From: Desulfomonilaceae bacterium
Lineage (GTDB): Bacteria; Desulfobacterota; Desulfomonilia; Desulfomonilales; Desulfomonilaceae
Reading direction: 5' to 3'
Length of the DNA stretch: 64,000 bases
Assembly: GCA_041662605.1 (NCBI GenBank)
Contig: JBAZSD010000016.1
Location: 1-64,000, forward strand
The notes beneath the pieces are model-generated. The model saw nothing but the letters and a program-made list of their open reading frames with translations, was not told where the DNA came from and did not search any database. The first letter of the stretch is position 1, and the number at the start of each line of letters is the position of its first letter. Of this stretch, positions 53,556-62,485 are shown piece after piece. The position numbers and the translations under genes are program-made.

Positions 53556-54857
53556 TCATTTCATGAATGTCCTGGGCGCCCACAGAGAGATCTCCGGGAA
53601 AAACAGTAGAATAAAAAGGCATATGACCATACCTATCAAATAAGGGTAAATACCTTTATAAACAGTTCCTACAGGCACCTTGGTGACCCCGGAAACCACA
53701 AACGCGTTTATGGCTACAGGAGGCAAAATAATACCTATCATGGTGATTACACAAACAATAACGCCGAACCAGATGGGGTCGTACCCCATTTTGAGCACAA
53801 CAGGCAGAAAAATTGGCGTCGCCAGGATCAGGAAGGCTAGGTCCTCTATGAAGGATCCTCCTATTAGATATACCGCAATAATTATCAGCATGATGATGTT
53901 TCGATCAAGTTGGAGACCTTCCAACCACGAGGCTACCATAAATGGGGTCCTTGTCACGGCGAAAAAATGCCCCAGGATTGTGGCGCCCGCTATTAGCATC
54001 AATACCATGCAGGCGATTCGCAGAGTCTCTTTCAAGCTTTTGATGAACTTTTTAAAATCCATATCTTTCTTGGCGAGAGTCAGTATCAGCACCGCCAGTG
54101 TTCCCACACTTCCAGCCTCAGTGGGGGTGAAAAAACCCTCCATAAGCCCACCCACAACGATGAAGAAAATGGCGCCAACGACAAGTACGGCGGGCAGAGA
54201 AGCTATTCTTTCGGCCCATGTCGATTTCTCTCCTTTGGGACCCAGTTTGGGGTTGATCATGCTCCATCCTACGAGCGTCAGAATAAAAGAAAAAGCTAAC
54301 ATGAGCCCTGGAATTATTCCCGCAAGGAACAGCTTGCCTATGGATGTCTCAGTCAGGATGCCATACACTATGAGCACAACACTTGGAGGGATCAGTATAC
54401 CTAACGTGCCTACCGTGGCCACGGTGCCGCACGACAATCTCTTGTCATATCCATACCGATCCATTTCCGGGACCGCTATTGTGGCGAATGTCGCTGCGGT
54501 GGCTGGAGAGGACCCGCAAATGGCTTTGAAAGCCGTAGCCGCCACGACTGTGCCTATGGCAAGACCGCCGGGAATGTGCCCTATAAACTTGTAGGCCGAA
54601 TCATAGAGGCTTCTGGCGACTCCTCCACTGGCGCCGACTTGTCCCATCAAAACAAACATCGGAATTACGGTAAAACCATAAGATGAAAAGACACTGAAAA
54701 TATCCTTGGCTACAAGGCTAAAAGCGGCGTCAACGTTAATTATTGAAGCAAATCCTATAAAACCGGCAATTGCCATGGCAAATCCAATTTCCAGCCCTAT
54801 GAAGAAAAGCCCGAAAAGCAGCAATATCACCAACACACCTATCATCGCGACACTCAT
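53556..54857 (-). CDS. TRAP transporter large permease (DctM-type)
   Basis: 433 residues with about 12 hydrophobic segments, typical of the TRAP large membrane subunit. LGILIPPSVVLIVYGILTETSIG and GIILPPVAINAFVVSGVT are the conserved DctM helices. It moves the bound organic acid across the inner membrane with DctQ. Its ATG overlaps the dctQ stop by four bases (ATGA). Confidence 0.95.
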   Translation of the reverse strand: MSVAMIGVLVILLLFGLFFIGLEIGFAMAIAGFIGFASIINVDAAFSLVAKDIFSVFSSYGFTVIPMFVLMGQVGASGGVARSLYDSAYKFIGHIPGGLAIGTVVAATAFKAICGSSPATAATFATIAVPEMDRYGYDKRLSCGTVATVGTLGILIPPSVVLIVYGILTETSIGKLFLAGIIPGLMLAFSFILTLVGWSMINPKLGPKGEKSTWAERIASLPAVLVVGAIFFIVVGGLMEGFFTPTEAGSVGTLAVLILTLAKKDMDFKKFIKSLKETLRIACMVLMLIAGATILGHFFAVTRTPFMVASWLEGLQLDRNIIMLIIIAVYLIGGSFIEDLAFLILATPIFLPVVLKMGYDPIWFGVIVCVITMIGIILPPVAINAFVVSGVTKVPVGTVYKGIYPYLIGMVICLFILLFFPEISLWAPRTFMK

Positions 54858-55333
54858 ATTTCAGGCTCCTTTGTTTGTAAGATCTCTACAAAAAGAGTCA
54901 AACACTCCACCAGGCTACAGATTGCAAGTCCCCAAGCCACTGGATACAAAGGCAGATGCAGAGTAGGAGTCACTTCGCCGTTTACGCGAAAATCGTGGCC
55001 CATTGACCAAAGATTAACCGCAATAATAATGAATAGCGCAATCCCTATAAGTCGTGTAGTCACGGTCAGTAGCCGACGCCATCCTCCTGACAGCATCCCT
55101 GGCAATATGTCCATTATAACGTGGCCGTTTGCTCTTGATGTCTCAGGTATCGCAAATCCGACAACTATCGCCCCCATTAACCCTACCAACTCATAGGTTC
55201 CAACTATTGGTTTTCGAAATGCGCGCAAGAGAACATCCGCTACCGTAAGCAACATTGTGGCCGTCAACGCAACTCCCGCGATTGCAAACATGATTTGGGA
55301 TAAACCCCGAGACAAGAAAAAAATTGTCTTCAC
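54854..55333 (-). CDS. TRAP transporter small permease (DctQ-type)
   Basis: 159 residues with four hydrophobic segments, and the conserved VADVLLRAFRKPIVGTYELV block after the first helix. It pairs with the large subunit, with which it overlaps by four bases. A stem-loop in the 70-base gap separates it from the binding-protein gene. Confidence 0.93.
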   Translation of the reverse strand: MKTIFFLSRGLSQIMFAIAGVALTATMLLTVADVLLRAFRKPIVGTYELVGLMGAIVVGFAIPETSRANGHVIMDILPGMLSGGWRRLLTVTTRLIGIALFIIIAVNLWSMGHDFRVNGEVTPTLHLPLYPVAWGLAICSLVECLTLFVEILQTKEPEI

Positions 55334-55352
55334 AGAGTCCCTCCAAAGGACG

Positions 55353-55387
55353 ACGACCCAAATCCTCTTAAGAAGAATTTGGGTCGT
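55353..55387 (-). promoter_or_regulatory. intercistronic stem-loop between dctP and dctQ
   Basis: ACGACCCAAAT (55353-55363) pairs with ATTTGGGTCGT (55377-55387) in the 70-base gap between dctP and dctQ. It may act as a partial terminator or 3'-stabilising element that keeps the binding protein more abundant than the permease. Confidence 0.6.
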
Positions 55388-55403
55388 TTCGTCTATTTAT
55401 ATT

Positions 55404-56426
55404 TCATGGATTTTTGCTGAGCCAATCGAGAGAAAACTTGAGAGCTTCGTCGCCGGGTAATCCCTTGGCTTTCATCTCCTCGACATATCCGTTCATAACT
55501 GGGCGAACCGCCTTAGCCCATCGGGCGTCTTCTTCCTTTGACAGGGGAATGACCTTATTTCCCTTGGATAGGGTGTATTCCTTTCCAATTTTGTCGAATT
55601 CATCCCAGGCCTTCCCGGTCTTATCAATCCATTCCTGGCTTACTTTCTCAATTATTTCCTGAGTTTCCTTTGGCAATGACTCCCATTTCTTCTTGTTCAT
55701 GACTACAAAGAATCCGAGGGTGTAAGCGGAGCCAAAGTTCTCGGTGGTTGATTTGATGACTTCCGCGAATTTCCATCCCTTTAGAGTTTCTATCGGGGAC
55801 ACGACACCATCAACCACACCTTTTTGAAGAGCGTCATAAGTTTCATTTTGAGGCATCGCGACGGGAGTAGCCCCTAAGGCGGCGACTACTTTTGCGCTGG
55901 TTCCCGAGCATCGAATCTTCATCCCTTTTAATTCTTCCATCACCTTAACAGGGGTTTCCGTATGAAAAATCCCTGGTCCGTGAGCGTGCAGATAAAGAAC
56001 CTTCACATCAGATAGTTCTTTGGGATTAAACTTTTTGTAATAAGCGTTGGCCAGTCTGGTAGCCTGAAGGCCGCTCGTATAACCAAGCGGTAAGTCTATG
56101 ACTTCCGACAGAGGAAATCTTCCTTTTGTGTAGCTCAAAACTGACATGCCTATGTCGGATATGCCTTTAACGACTCCGTCATAAGTCTGATCGGCCGGTG
56201 TGAGAGTAGCTCCGGGAAATATGTTGATTTTAACTGCGCCGTTGGTTCTTTTTTCGACTTCTTTCGCCCACTCAGTGGCCAAAAGCGTGTGCCCATGAGT
56301 AGCGGGGAAGAAAATGGAATAATTAAGTTCCACGGTTTTGGCGTAGGTGGGAGTTGCGCCAAACAGAGCGAAACCCGCAAACAATGCCAACAGTCCACAA
56401 AGCGCAATCAGCTTGAACCTGTTCAT
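55404..56426 (-). CDS. TRAP transporter substrate-binding protein (DctP-type)
   Basis: 340 residues from the ATG at 56426. The signal peptide (MNRFKLIALCGLLALFAGF...TYA) is followed by a DctP fold: FPATHGHTLLATEWAKEVEKR, IGMSVLSYTKGRFPL, MKIRCSGTSAKVVAALGATP, NETYDALQKGVVDGV. The CSGTSAK arginine/lysine block is the carboxylate site. The first ATG at 56450 lacks a site; AGGAGG is eight bases before 56426. It captures an organic acid in the periplasm. Confidence 0.95.
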   Translation of the reverse strand: MNRFKLIALCGLLALFAGFALFGATPTYAKTVELNYSIFFPATHGHTLLATEWAKEVEKRTNGAVKINIFPGATLTPADQTYDGVVKGISDIGMSVLSYTKGRFPLSEVIDLPLGYTSGLQATRLANAYYKKFNPKELSDVKVLYLHAHGPGIFHTETPVKVMEELKGMKIRCSGTSAKVVAALGATPVAMPQNETYDALQKGVVDGVVSPIETLKGWKFAEVIKSTTENFGSAYTLGFFVVMNKKKWESLPKETQEIIEKVSQEWIDKTGKAWDEFDKIGKEYTLSKGNKVIPLSKEEDARWAKAVRPVMNGYVEEMKAKGLPGDEALKFSLDWLSKNP

Positions 56427-56781
56427 CATCTCGGCCTCCTGACTATCCATTTGTTACTTTGTTGAAACCTAGGACTCCTCTTCAAGGACTTAACATAAAC
56501 CGAGTTTCAACCAGTATTGAGCTACTTAAGTAATCCAGCTATTAGGTTGACCAATGATTTCTGTCAGAATTGGCCCATACTATACCAAACTCCTGGGAGA
56601 CTGCAAGAAATTCGGCCCGAACTGTTTGCGCTTTAACGAGCCTGATTTTTCAGGAATATAAGGGATTTTGGTCCAAGACCCTTTAGAAAATTGCATTGAC
56701 GCATTTTCTTGATATAGAATGAAGCCACAAGATATTTGTCATCAGAACATCCCAGATTTTAAGAAATTGTGGAGAACCTTT
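56427..56781. other. divergent intergenic region
   Basis: About 355 bases between leftward dctP and the rightward ferredoxin-nitroreductase. It must hold promoters for both. No confident element, RNA gene or repeat is recognised. Confidence 0.5.
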
Positions 56782-57606
56782 ATGAACCTTTTTGAAATTG
56801 ATCAAACAAAATGCCAACGTGATGGTTTTTGTGTTTCTGACTGCCCTGCTCAGATCATTGAGATGAAAACCAAGGAATCTTTCCCAGCGCCAATCGATGG
56901 GGCGGACGAGTTTTGCATAAAATGCGGGCATTGCGTGGCCGTGTGCCCCCACGCCGCTATCTCGCTCAACTTTTTAAAACCGGACCAATGCGAGCCCGTA
57001 TCAAAAGATTTTGTCCCATCCCCCGAAGAAACCGCATACCTGATGAAATCAAGACGTTCTATCCGGAGATATAAGCAGAAACCGGTTGATAGATCGACTT
57101 TAACGGATTTGATACAAGTCGCCAATCATGCGCCGTCTGGTCACAACTCCCAGCCGGTTCATTGGCTTGTCATTGAAAACAAGGAAGATATGAGGTCGTT
57201 GGCCGCTATCGTAATAGATTGGATGAAATTCGTTGTAAAAGCTCAACCGGAGTTTGCGAAGATGATGAGCTTTGATCACGTAATCTCAGCCTGGGGACTT
57301 GGTAAAGACAGGGTCTTGAGGGACGCTCCTCACATGATAGTCGCCCACGGTCTTTCCAGCTTACCGCCTACGCAGACAGCCTGCGTGATAGCGCTTACAT
57401 ACATGGAACTCTATGCCGCTTCAAAAGGACTTGGGACATGCTGGGCCGGATATTTCAACGCTGCCGCCAATTTCTTTGACCCCATGAAGCAGGCCCTTGC
57501 GCTGCCTGCGGGTCATCAGACGTTTGGCGCTTTAATGATCGGTTATCCATCGAACACATATCATCGGATTCCAACCAGGAATAAGCCTAGAGTAACATGG
57601 CGCTAG
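56782..57606 (+). CDS. ferredoxin-nitroreductase fusion protein
   Basis: 274 residues from the ATG at 56782 with a GGAG Shine-Dalgarno. The N-terminal 60 residues form a 2[4Fe-4S] ferredoxin (KCQRDGFCVSDCP and FCIKCGHCVAVCP). A nitroreductase-type FMN domain follows, with RRSIRRYKQKPV and NHAPSGHNSQPVHW. The first cysteine set is C-x5-C-x3-C, one ligand spaced differently from the ordinary C-x2-C-x2-C-x3-C. It is a redox enzyme of unknown substrate, common in anaerobes. It precedes the aminotransferase by about 50 bases. Confidence 0.9.
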   Translation: MNLFEIDQTKCQRDGFCVSDCPAQIIEMKTKESFPAPIDGADEFCIKCGHCVAVCPHAAISLNFLKPDQCEPVSKDFVPSPEETAYLMKSRRSIRRYKQKPVDRSTLTDLIQVANHAPSGHNSQPVHWLVIENKEDMRSLAAIVIDWMKFVVKAQPEFAKMMSFDHVISAWGLGKDRVLRDAPHMIVAHGLSSLPPTQTACVIALTYMELYAASKGLGTCWAGYFNAAANFFDPMKQALALPAGHQTFGALMIGYPSNTYHRIPTRNKPRVTWR

Positions 57607-57658
57607 ATGAGATGGAATTCCCCGGATATTTCATTAACAACCAAGAGGAAATTGACAA

Positions 57659-58813
57659 ATGGATCATAAAATTGGCCCCGTAAACAATAGACATCGGATC
57701 AACACATCTCAGTTGGATCTTCCTCCCCGTCTTCTGCTGGGCCCCGGTCCCTCAAATTACGACAATCGGGTTCGTCAAGCCCTGTCTACAAACGAAATAG
57801 GTCATCTGGACCCCAAATTCATAGAACTAATGAACGAAAATCAGGAGCTTCTCCGTTACATCTGGCAGACGGACAACGCCTTTACAATACCGGTCAGTGG
57901 AACCGGGAGCGCTGCGATGGAGGCTACTCTGGCGAACCTTGTCGAACCCGACGATATCGTCCTTATCGGTGTCAATGGCTATTTCGGGGAAAGGCTTTGC
58001 GACATGGCCTCCCGAAACAGAGCGGACGTGCGTCGAATAGACAAGGACTGGGGTGAAGTTTTCACACTGGAGGAAATAGGAGAGGCTCTTGAAACTCATC
58101 GGCCCGCAATTCTGGGTTTGATCCACGCGGAAACCGCCACCGGCGCGTGTCAGCCAATGGAAGGAATAGGAAAGCTTTGCCGTGAATTCGATTGCCTGTT
58201 GTTGCTCGACACAGTGACAAGTCTAGGAGGGGTTCCTGTCTTCCTTGACCACTGGCACGTTGATGTCGCTTACAGCGGCAGCCAAAAGTGTATCAGTTGT
58301 CCTCCCGGTATTTCGCCTCTCACTTTCGGGCCGCGAGCCGTTGAGAAATTGAATCATCGGAAAACGAAGGTCGCCAACTGGTACCTTGACATGAGCCTTT
58401 TAGGAAAATATTGGGGGGCGGAACGAACCTATCATCATACAGCGCCGGTAAACATGAATTTCGCCCTGCGGGAAGCTCTACGAATAATAGCTGAAGAAGG
58501 GCTTGAAAACCGGTGGGAACGCCATCTGCGAAATGCGAAGGCTTTATGGGAAGGGCTGGAAGACCTCGGTATTGGTCTCCATGTCTCTGAAGATTACCGT
58601 TTACCAAGCCTTACCACAGCCCTTGTTCCTGACGACGTGGACGCAAAGGCTGTCACCGCGTACCTGTTAGAGAATTTTAACATTGAAATTTCCGGAGCCT
58701 TTGGCCCTCTGGCTGGAAAAGTCTGGCGCATAGGTTTAATGGGGCACAACAGCCGCCATGAAAATGTTATTCTCCTGCTGGCGGCCATGAAGGAGGCTCT
58801 TGAATCCGCATGA
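57659..58813 (+). CDS. alanine-glyoxylate / serine-pyruvate aminotransferase family (class V)
   Basis: 384 residues. LLLGPGPSNYDNRVRQAL, IPVSGTGSAAMEATL and LLLDTVTSLGGVPV are class-V fold blocks. The PLP lysine is in YSGSQKCISCPPG. The C-terminal WRIGLMGHNS carries the carboxylate-binding Arg. The start has a GAGGAA site. It probably moves amino groups to glyoxylate or pyruvate; the exact pair is not resolved. It follows the ferredoxin-nitroreductase. Confidence 0.92.
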   Translation: MDHKIGPVNNRHRINTSQLDLPPRLLLGPGPSNYDNRVRQALSTNEIGHLDPKFIELMNENQELLRYIWQTDNAFTIPVSGTGSAAMEATLANLVEPDDIVLIGVNGYFGERLCDMASRNRADVRRIDKDWGEVFTLEEIGEALETHRPAILGLIHAETATGACQPMEGIGKLCREFDCLLLLDTVTSLGGVPVFLDHWHVDVAYSGSQKCISCPPGISPLTFGPRAVEKLNHRKTKVANWYLDMSLLGKYWGAERTYHHTAPVNMNFALREALRIIAEEGLENRWERHLRNAKALWEGLEDLGIGLHVSEDYRLPSLTTALVPDDVDAKAVTAYLLENFNIEISGAFGPLAGKVWRIGLMGHNSRHENVILLLAAMKEALESA

Positions 58814-58886
58814 ACACTATTGCGTTTCTGGGGGTCTGGCGCAAAAGGCTTTTTTGATCAGAAAAGCGACCAGGGTTTCGTCGATG

Positions 58887-59687
58887 TTAATCTTCCAGGA
58901 GAAGCCTGACAAGATTGGCTGATGAAAACAAATCGTTTGTTATAGCGGCGAACATGCTCTCGCCGCCGAATATTTTGTCTACTATCTCACGAACTTCCAG
59001 CCCCCTGGAGCGAAGCGCTCGCGCATCCTCCCTCAGTCTCTCGAACCGTAGAATAAAATCCTGCAAGGTTTTTCGACCATCACGTCTTACCGTTCTCAGT
59101 GATGTAAACAGCATTGAATCATCGTCCATCAAATCAATGAGCTTTTTCATGGACGCGAGCATGTCCGAGACATTCATGCCGGGACCAGCGACCGAAAGCC
59201 GCCTGTCTATGAACAGGTCCCCTGAAAATACCCACCCCTCGTTTTTTTCAACAAGCGCTACATGATCAGGGCTATGACCAGGCGTTTCAATAACTTCAAA
59301 GCTGAATCTTTGGGTTTCAATCACATTTGCCACCGGTTTTGGTTCGCTGGGTTCAGCCCGGCCCCAGGCCTGTTCAGAATACCAGAGAATTTTTGGAGGA
59401 TTCTTGATAGCGGGGATCGCCAACTCGCTAGCGTATACCGGCCATCCAAACTTTTCCTGAATCATGCGATTACCGCCGATATGGTCCTCGTGGCTGTGAG
59501 TATTAACGACTATGTCGACTTTTGCGGTTTCCAGGAATTCTGAAAAATCTTTGAGGGTTTTTGAACATCCCGTATCGATCAAGAGTCCGTCGATTAAATA
59601 CGCGGAAACCCAGTAATACGGGTCGCCGTCTAATTCTGACGCCAGCTTGATCTGTCTGACTTCTCCAAAATCACTAATTTCTATCAT
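58887..59687 (-). CDS. metallo-beta-lactamase fold hydrolase
   Basis: 266 residues. The metal motif HSHEDH is at residues 64-69 (VNTHSHEDHIGG), with ETPGHSPDHVAL and FSGDLFIDRR as later metal ligands. These enzymes hydrolyse thioesters or other substrates such as glyoxalase II. The C-terminal helical part is longer than a simple glyoxalase domain. Substrate unknown; it converges on the aminotransferase gene. Confidence 0.92.
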   Translation of the reverse strand: MIEISDFGEVRQIKLASELDGDPYYWVSAYLIDGLLIDTGCSKTLKDFSEFLETAKVDIVVNTHSHEDHIGGNRMIQEKFGWPVYASELAIPAIKNPPKILWYSEQAWGRAEPSEPKPVANVIETQRFSFEVIETPGHSPDHVALVEKNEGWVFSGDLFIDRRLSVAGPGMNVSDMLASMKKLIDLMDDDSMLFTSLRTVRRDGRKTLQDFILRFERLREDARALRSRGLEVREIVDKIFGGESMFAAITNDLFSSANLVRLLLED

Positions 59688-59791
59688 TCCCTGATCAAAC
59701 TTTTTTGCGTAAATTTCGTCATGTATACTAGAGATATATTATAAGAGCCCAAGAGGCAATCTCTGCTGACTGAATCAAGGAGGTGACAAAC

Positions 59792-60256
59792 ATGGCCAAA
59801 TTGAGCGCCGGCGATATAGCGCCCGACTTCTCGTTAACCGATCAGAACAACAACCTTGTAAAGCTGGACGCCTACAAAGGGAAAAAACTGCTTGTGTACT
59901 TTTATCCCAAGGCCGACACTTCAGGTTGTACGAAACAGGCCTGTAACGTGCGAGACTCTTTACAGGAATTAGGCTCACTCAATGTATCGGCCATAGGAAT
60001 AAGTCCGGATAAGCCTGACAAACAAAAAAAGTTTGATGAAAAATACTCTCTGGGTTTTCCGCTACTGTCCGACTCCGGCAATTTGGTCGCAAAGTCTTAT
60101 GGGGCTTGGGGGGAGAAGAAAATGTATGGAAAGAGCTATGAAGGGATAATCCGTTCCGCTTTTCTGATTGATGAAAATGGAAAAATTATCAACGCATGGT
60201 ATAAGGTTAGCCCAGGAGAAACAGCTTCTAATGTTCTGAAAGCTCTCTCCCACTAA
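59792..60256 (+). CDS. bcp: peroxiredoxin (Bcp/PrxQ type)
   Basis: 154 residues from the ATG at 59792, which has a GGAGG site at eight bases; the frame extends to 59783. The active-site block YPKADTSGCTKQAC carries the peroxidatic Cys46 and the resolving Cys51 typical of PrxQ. It reduces peroxides using thioredoxin. The obgE gene follows after 29 bases on the same strand. Confidence 0.96.
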   Translation: MAKLSAGDIAPDFSLTDQNNNLVKLDAYKGKKLLVYFYPKADTSGCTKQACNVRDSLQELGSLNVSAIGISPDKPDKQKKFDEKYSLGFPLLSDSGNLVAKSYGAWGEKKMYGKSYEGIIRSAFLIDENGKIINAWYKVSPGETASNVLKALSH

Positions 60257-60285
60257 TTACTCATTTCTTGGATCGGAAATAACAA

Positions 60286-61290
60286 GTGAAGTTTGTTGAT
60301 CAAGCGCGCATTAAAGTAGTGTCGGGTAAAGGAGGCAACGGCTGCATCAGTTTCCGCAGAGAAGCTTTCGTACCTAAAGGTGGCCCGGACGGCGGCGATG
60401 GAGGCAAAGGAGCCGATGTAATTATTCTTGCCGATGAATCGCTGAATACCCTTCTAGATTGCCAATATCAGCAGTTGTATCGTGGAAGCAAAGGCTCGGA
60501 CGGAAAGGGCAAAAACCAAACCGGCCGATCCGCTGAGGACCTTGTTATTCGGGTGCCGCCTGGAACCCAGATATTTGACACTGAAACTGATGAGCTTGTG
60601 AGCGACCTCGATGAGCCCGGCAGTTCAGTGATTGTGGCCAAAGGCGGACGAGGGGGACAAGGCAACACAAGGTTCGCGACTTCAAGGAATCAGGCCCCCA
60701 GACGTGCCCAACCCGGTGGCCCTGCAGAAGAAAAAGAACTAAGACTCGAACTCAAACTTATAGCTGACGTTGGCCTCGTCGGTTTGCCTAACAGTGGCAA
60801 ATCAACTTTAATTTCCAGGGTCAGCAACGCAAGGCCCAAAATCGCGGATTACCCGTTTACCACTAAAGTTCCCGGACTGGGTGTGGTTCGAGCCCCTGAC
60901 GGCAAGGATTTTGTCATGGCCGATATTCCGGGTCTGATAGAAGGCGCGCATGAAGGAGCGGGCATGGGGGATCGTTTCCTGAGACATATTGAACGCACCC
61001 GCATTCTTTTACACCTTATAGATCCCAGTCCGTCTGTTGAGCCTCCGGCGATCGAGCGATTCGGCGTCATAATGACTGAACTCGGTTCTTATGGCTGTGA
61101 TTTGTCGTCAAGACCCATGATAGTGGTGATCACTAAAATGGATATCCCAGAGAATAAAACAGCTTCAGAGGAACTATCCAAAAATATTGAGTCACAAGGC
61201 TTGATTGTTAAACTAATTTCCGCGATATCGGGAGAAGGGGTAAGAGACCTTCTGTTTGAAGTTTCAAAAACGCTTAAAGCCTCAGGATAG
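60286..61290 (+). CDS. obgE: GTPase Obg
   Basis: 334 residues. The glycine-rich Obg fold (GKGGNGCISFRREAFVPKGG, GGRGGQGNTRF) is at residues 1-158. The G domain follows with GLPNSGKST, DIPGLIEGAHEGAGMG and VITKMD. Obg is an essential ribosome-assembly and stress GTPase. The usual rplU-rpmA neighbours are absent here; bcp precedes it and proB follows after five bases. Confidence 0.97.
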   Translation: MKFVDQARIKVVSGKGGNGCISFRREAFVPKGGPDGGDGGKGADVIILADESLNTLLDCQYQQLYRGSKGSDGKGKNQTGRSAEDLVIRVPPGTQIFDTETDELVSDLDEPGSSVIVAKGGRGGQGNTRFATSRNQAPRRAQPGGPAEEKELRLELKLIADVGLVGLPNSGKSTLISRVSNARPKIADYPFTTKVPGLGVVRAPDGKDFVMADIPGLIEGAHEGAGMGDRFLRHIERTRILLHLIDPSPSVEPPAIERFGVIMTELGSYGCDLSSRPMIVVITKMDIPENKTASEELSKNIESQGLIVKLISAISGEGVRDLLFEVSKTLKASG

Positions 61291-61295
61291 AGGAA

Positions 61296-62429
61296 ATGAA
61301 ACTCTTAGAAATAAGAAAAAGCGTCGTTTCACGCGCCCGGCGGATCGTGGTAAAACTTGGTTCAAGCGTTGTCACTACTGATAAGGGACTTGACCGCAAA
61401 ATCATCAGGGGACTCGCTGACGAAATTTGTAATTATAAAAAGAGTGGAAAGGAATTCATAATTGTTTCCTCAGGCGCCGTAGCCGCCGGTGTGCGTCGGA
61501 TGTCACTCAAGGAGGGAGCCCGAACTATTCCGCAAAAACAGGCCGCTGCGTCTGTAGGCCAAACCCGGCTAATGGCCGCATATGATGACGCTTTTTCAAG
61601 ACACTCCGCTCGTGTTGGTCAAATGCTGCTGACTCGAGACGATCTGACGCACAGACAACGCTATCTCAACGCCAGAAACACCCTTATGACACTCCTGTCC
61701 TGGGGCGTCACACCCATAATAAATGAGAACGACACGGTTGTTGTTGATGAAATAAAATTGGGGGACAACGACAATCTTTCGGCTCTTGTGGCCGTGCTTG
61801 CCTCAGCGGACCTGCTCCTAACACTGACTGATATGGAAGGGCTTATGGACTGCGATCCACGAGTCAACGCTAACGCATGCCTTATACAAATGGTCGAAGA
61901 TCTTACGCCCGAGATTCTCGGGCACGCCGGCGGCTCTTCATCCTCCATAGGTAGGGGCGGCATGGCGTCGAAGCTTGAAGCCGCCGATAAAGTTCGAATG
62001 TCCGGAATTCCAATGATAATAGCCAAAGGTAAGACTCCCCACCTGATAAACCGGGTGCTTGAAGGGGCTATGATAGGAACGCTTATCCTGCCTGCGAAAG
62101 AAAAAATATCGGCCCGTAAACACTGGATACGGTATAACCTTCAGCCTGAAGGGGATCTATATGTGGACACCGGGGCGGCAAAAGCGATTACAAAAAAGGG
62201 GAAAAGCCTTCTGCCGATTGGCGTGACTCGAATCGAGGGTGAGTTTGAGGACGGCTCCGCTGTTCGAATATTGAATCTTCAGGGCTGCGCCCTCGCCATT
62301 GGTTTAATAAACTATTCATCGGAAGAGATGTGCAAAATCATTGGCAGACAAACACCCGAGATCGATTGGGTACTCGGTTATCGTCGTAACGATGAAGCTG
62401 TACACGCGGACAATCTTGTTCTGCTCTGA
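61296..62429 (+). CDS. proB: glutamate 5-kinase
   Basis: 377 residues. The amino-acid kinase domain (RRIVVKLGSSVVTTDKG, FIIVSSGAVAAGVRRM, IINENDTVVVDEI, GRGGMASKLEAA) occupies residues 14-265 and a PUA domain follows to the end. It phosphorylates glutamate in proline synthesis. It starts five bases after obgE, so the two are a single transcript. proA is not in the window. Confidence 0.96.
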   Translation: MKLLEIRKSVVSRARRIVVKLGSSVVTTDKGLDRKIIRGLADEICNYKKSGKEFIIVSSGAVAAGVRRMSLKEGARTIPQKQAAASVGQTRLMAAYDDAFSRHSARVGQMLLTRDDLTHRQRYLNARNTLMTLLSWGVTPIINENDTVVVDEIKLGDNDNLSALVAVLASADLLLTLTDMEGLMDCDPRVNANACLIQMVEDLTPEILGHAGGSSSSIGRGGMASKLEAADKVRMSGIPMIIAKGKTPHLINRVLEGAMIGTLILPAKEKISARKHWIRYNLQPEGDLYVDTGAAKAITKKGKSLLPIGVTRIEGEFEDGSAVRILNLQGCALAIGLINYSSEEMCKIIGRQTPEIDWVLGYRRNDEAVHADNLVLL

Positions 62430-62485
62430 GTTCAGTTTCCTAACCAGGTCCCCATAGATTTCGTCGTTTCAACCTGGAAAAGACG

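Noticed and set aside
53680..54594. 304-residue frame opposite the TRAP large permease
   Set aside because: It is a shadow of dctM; composition is skewed to Pro, Thr, Ala and Met with no domain.
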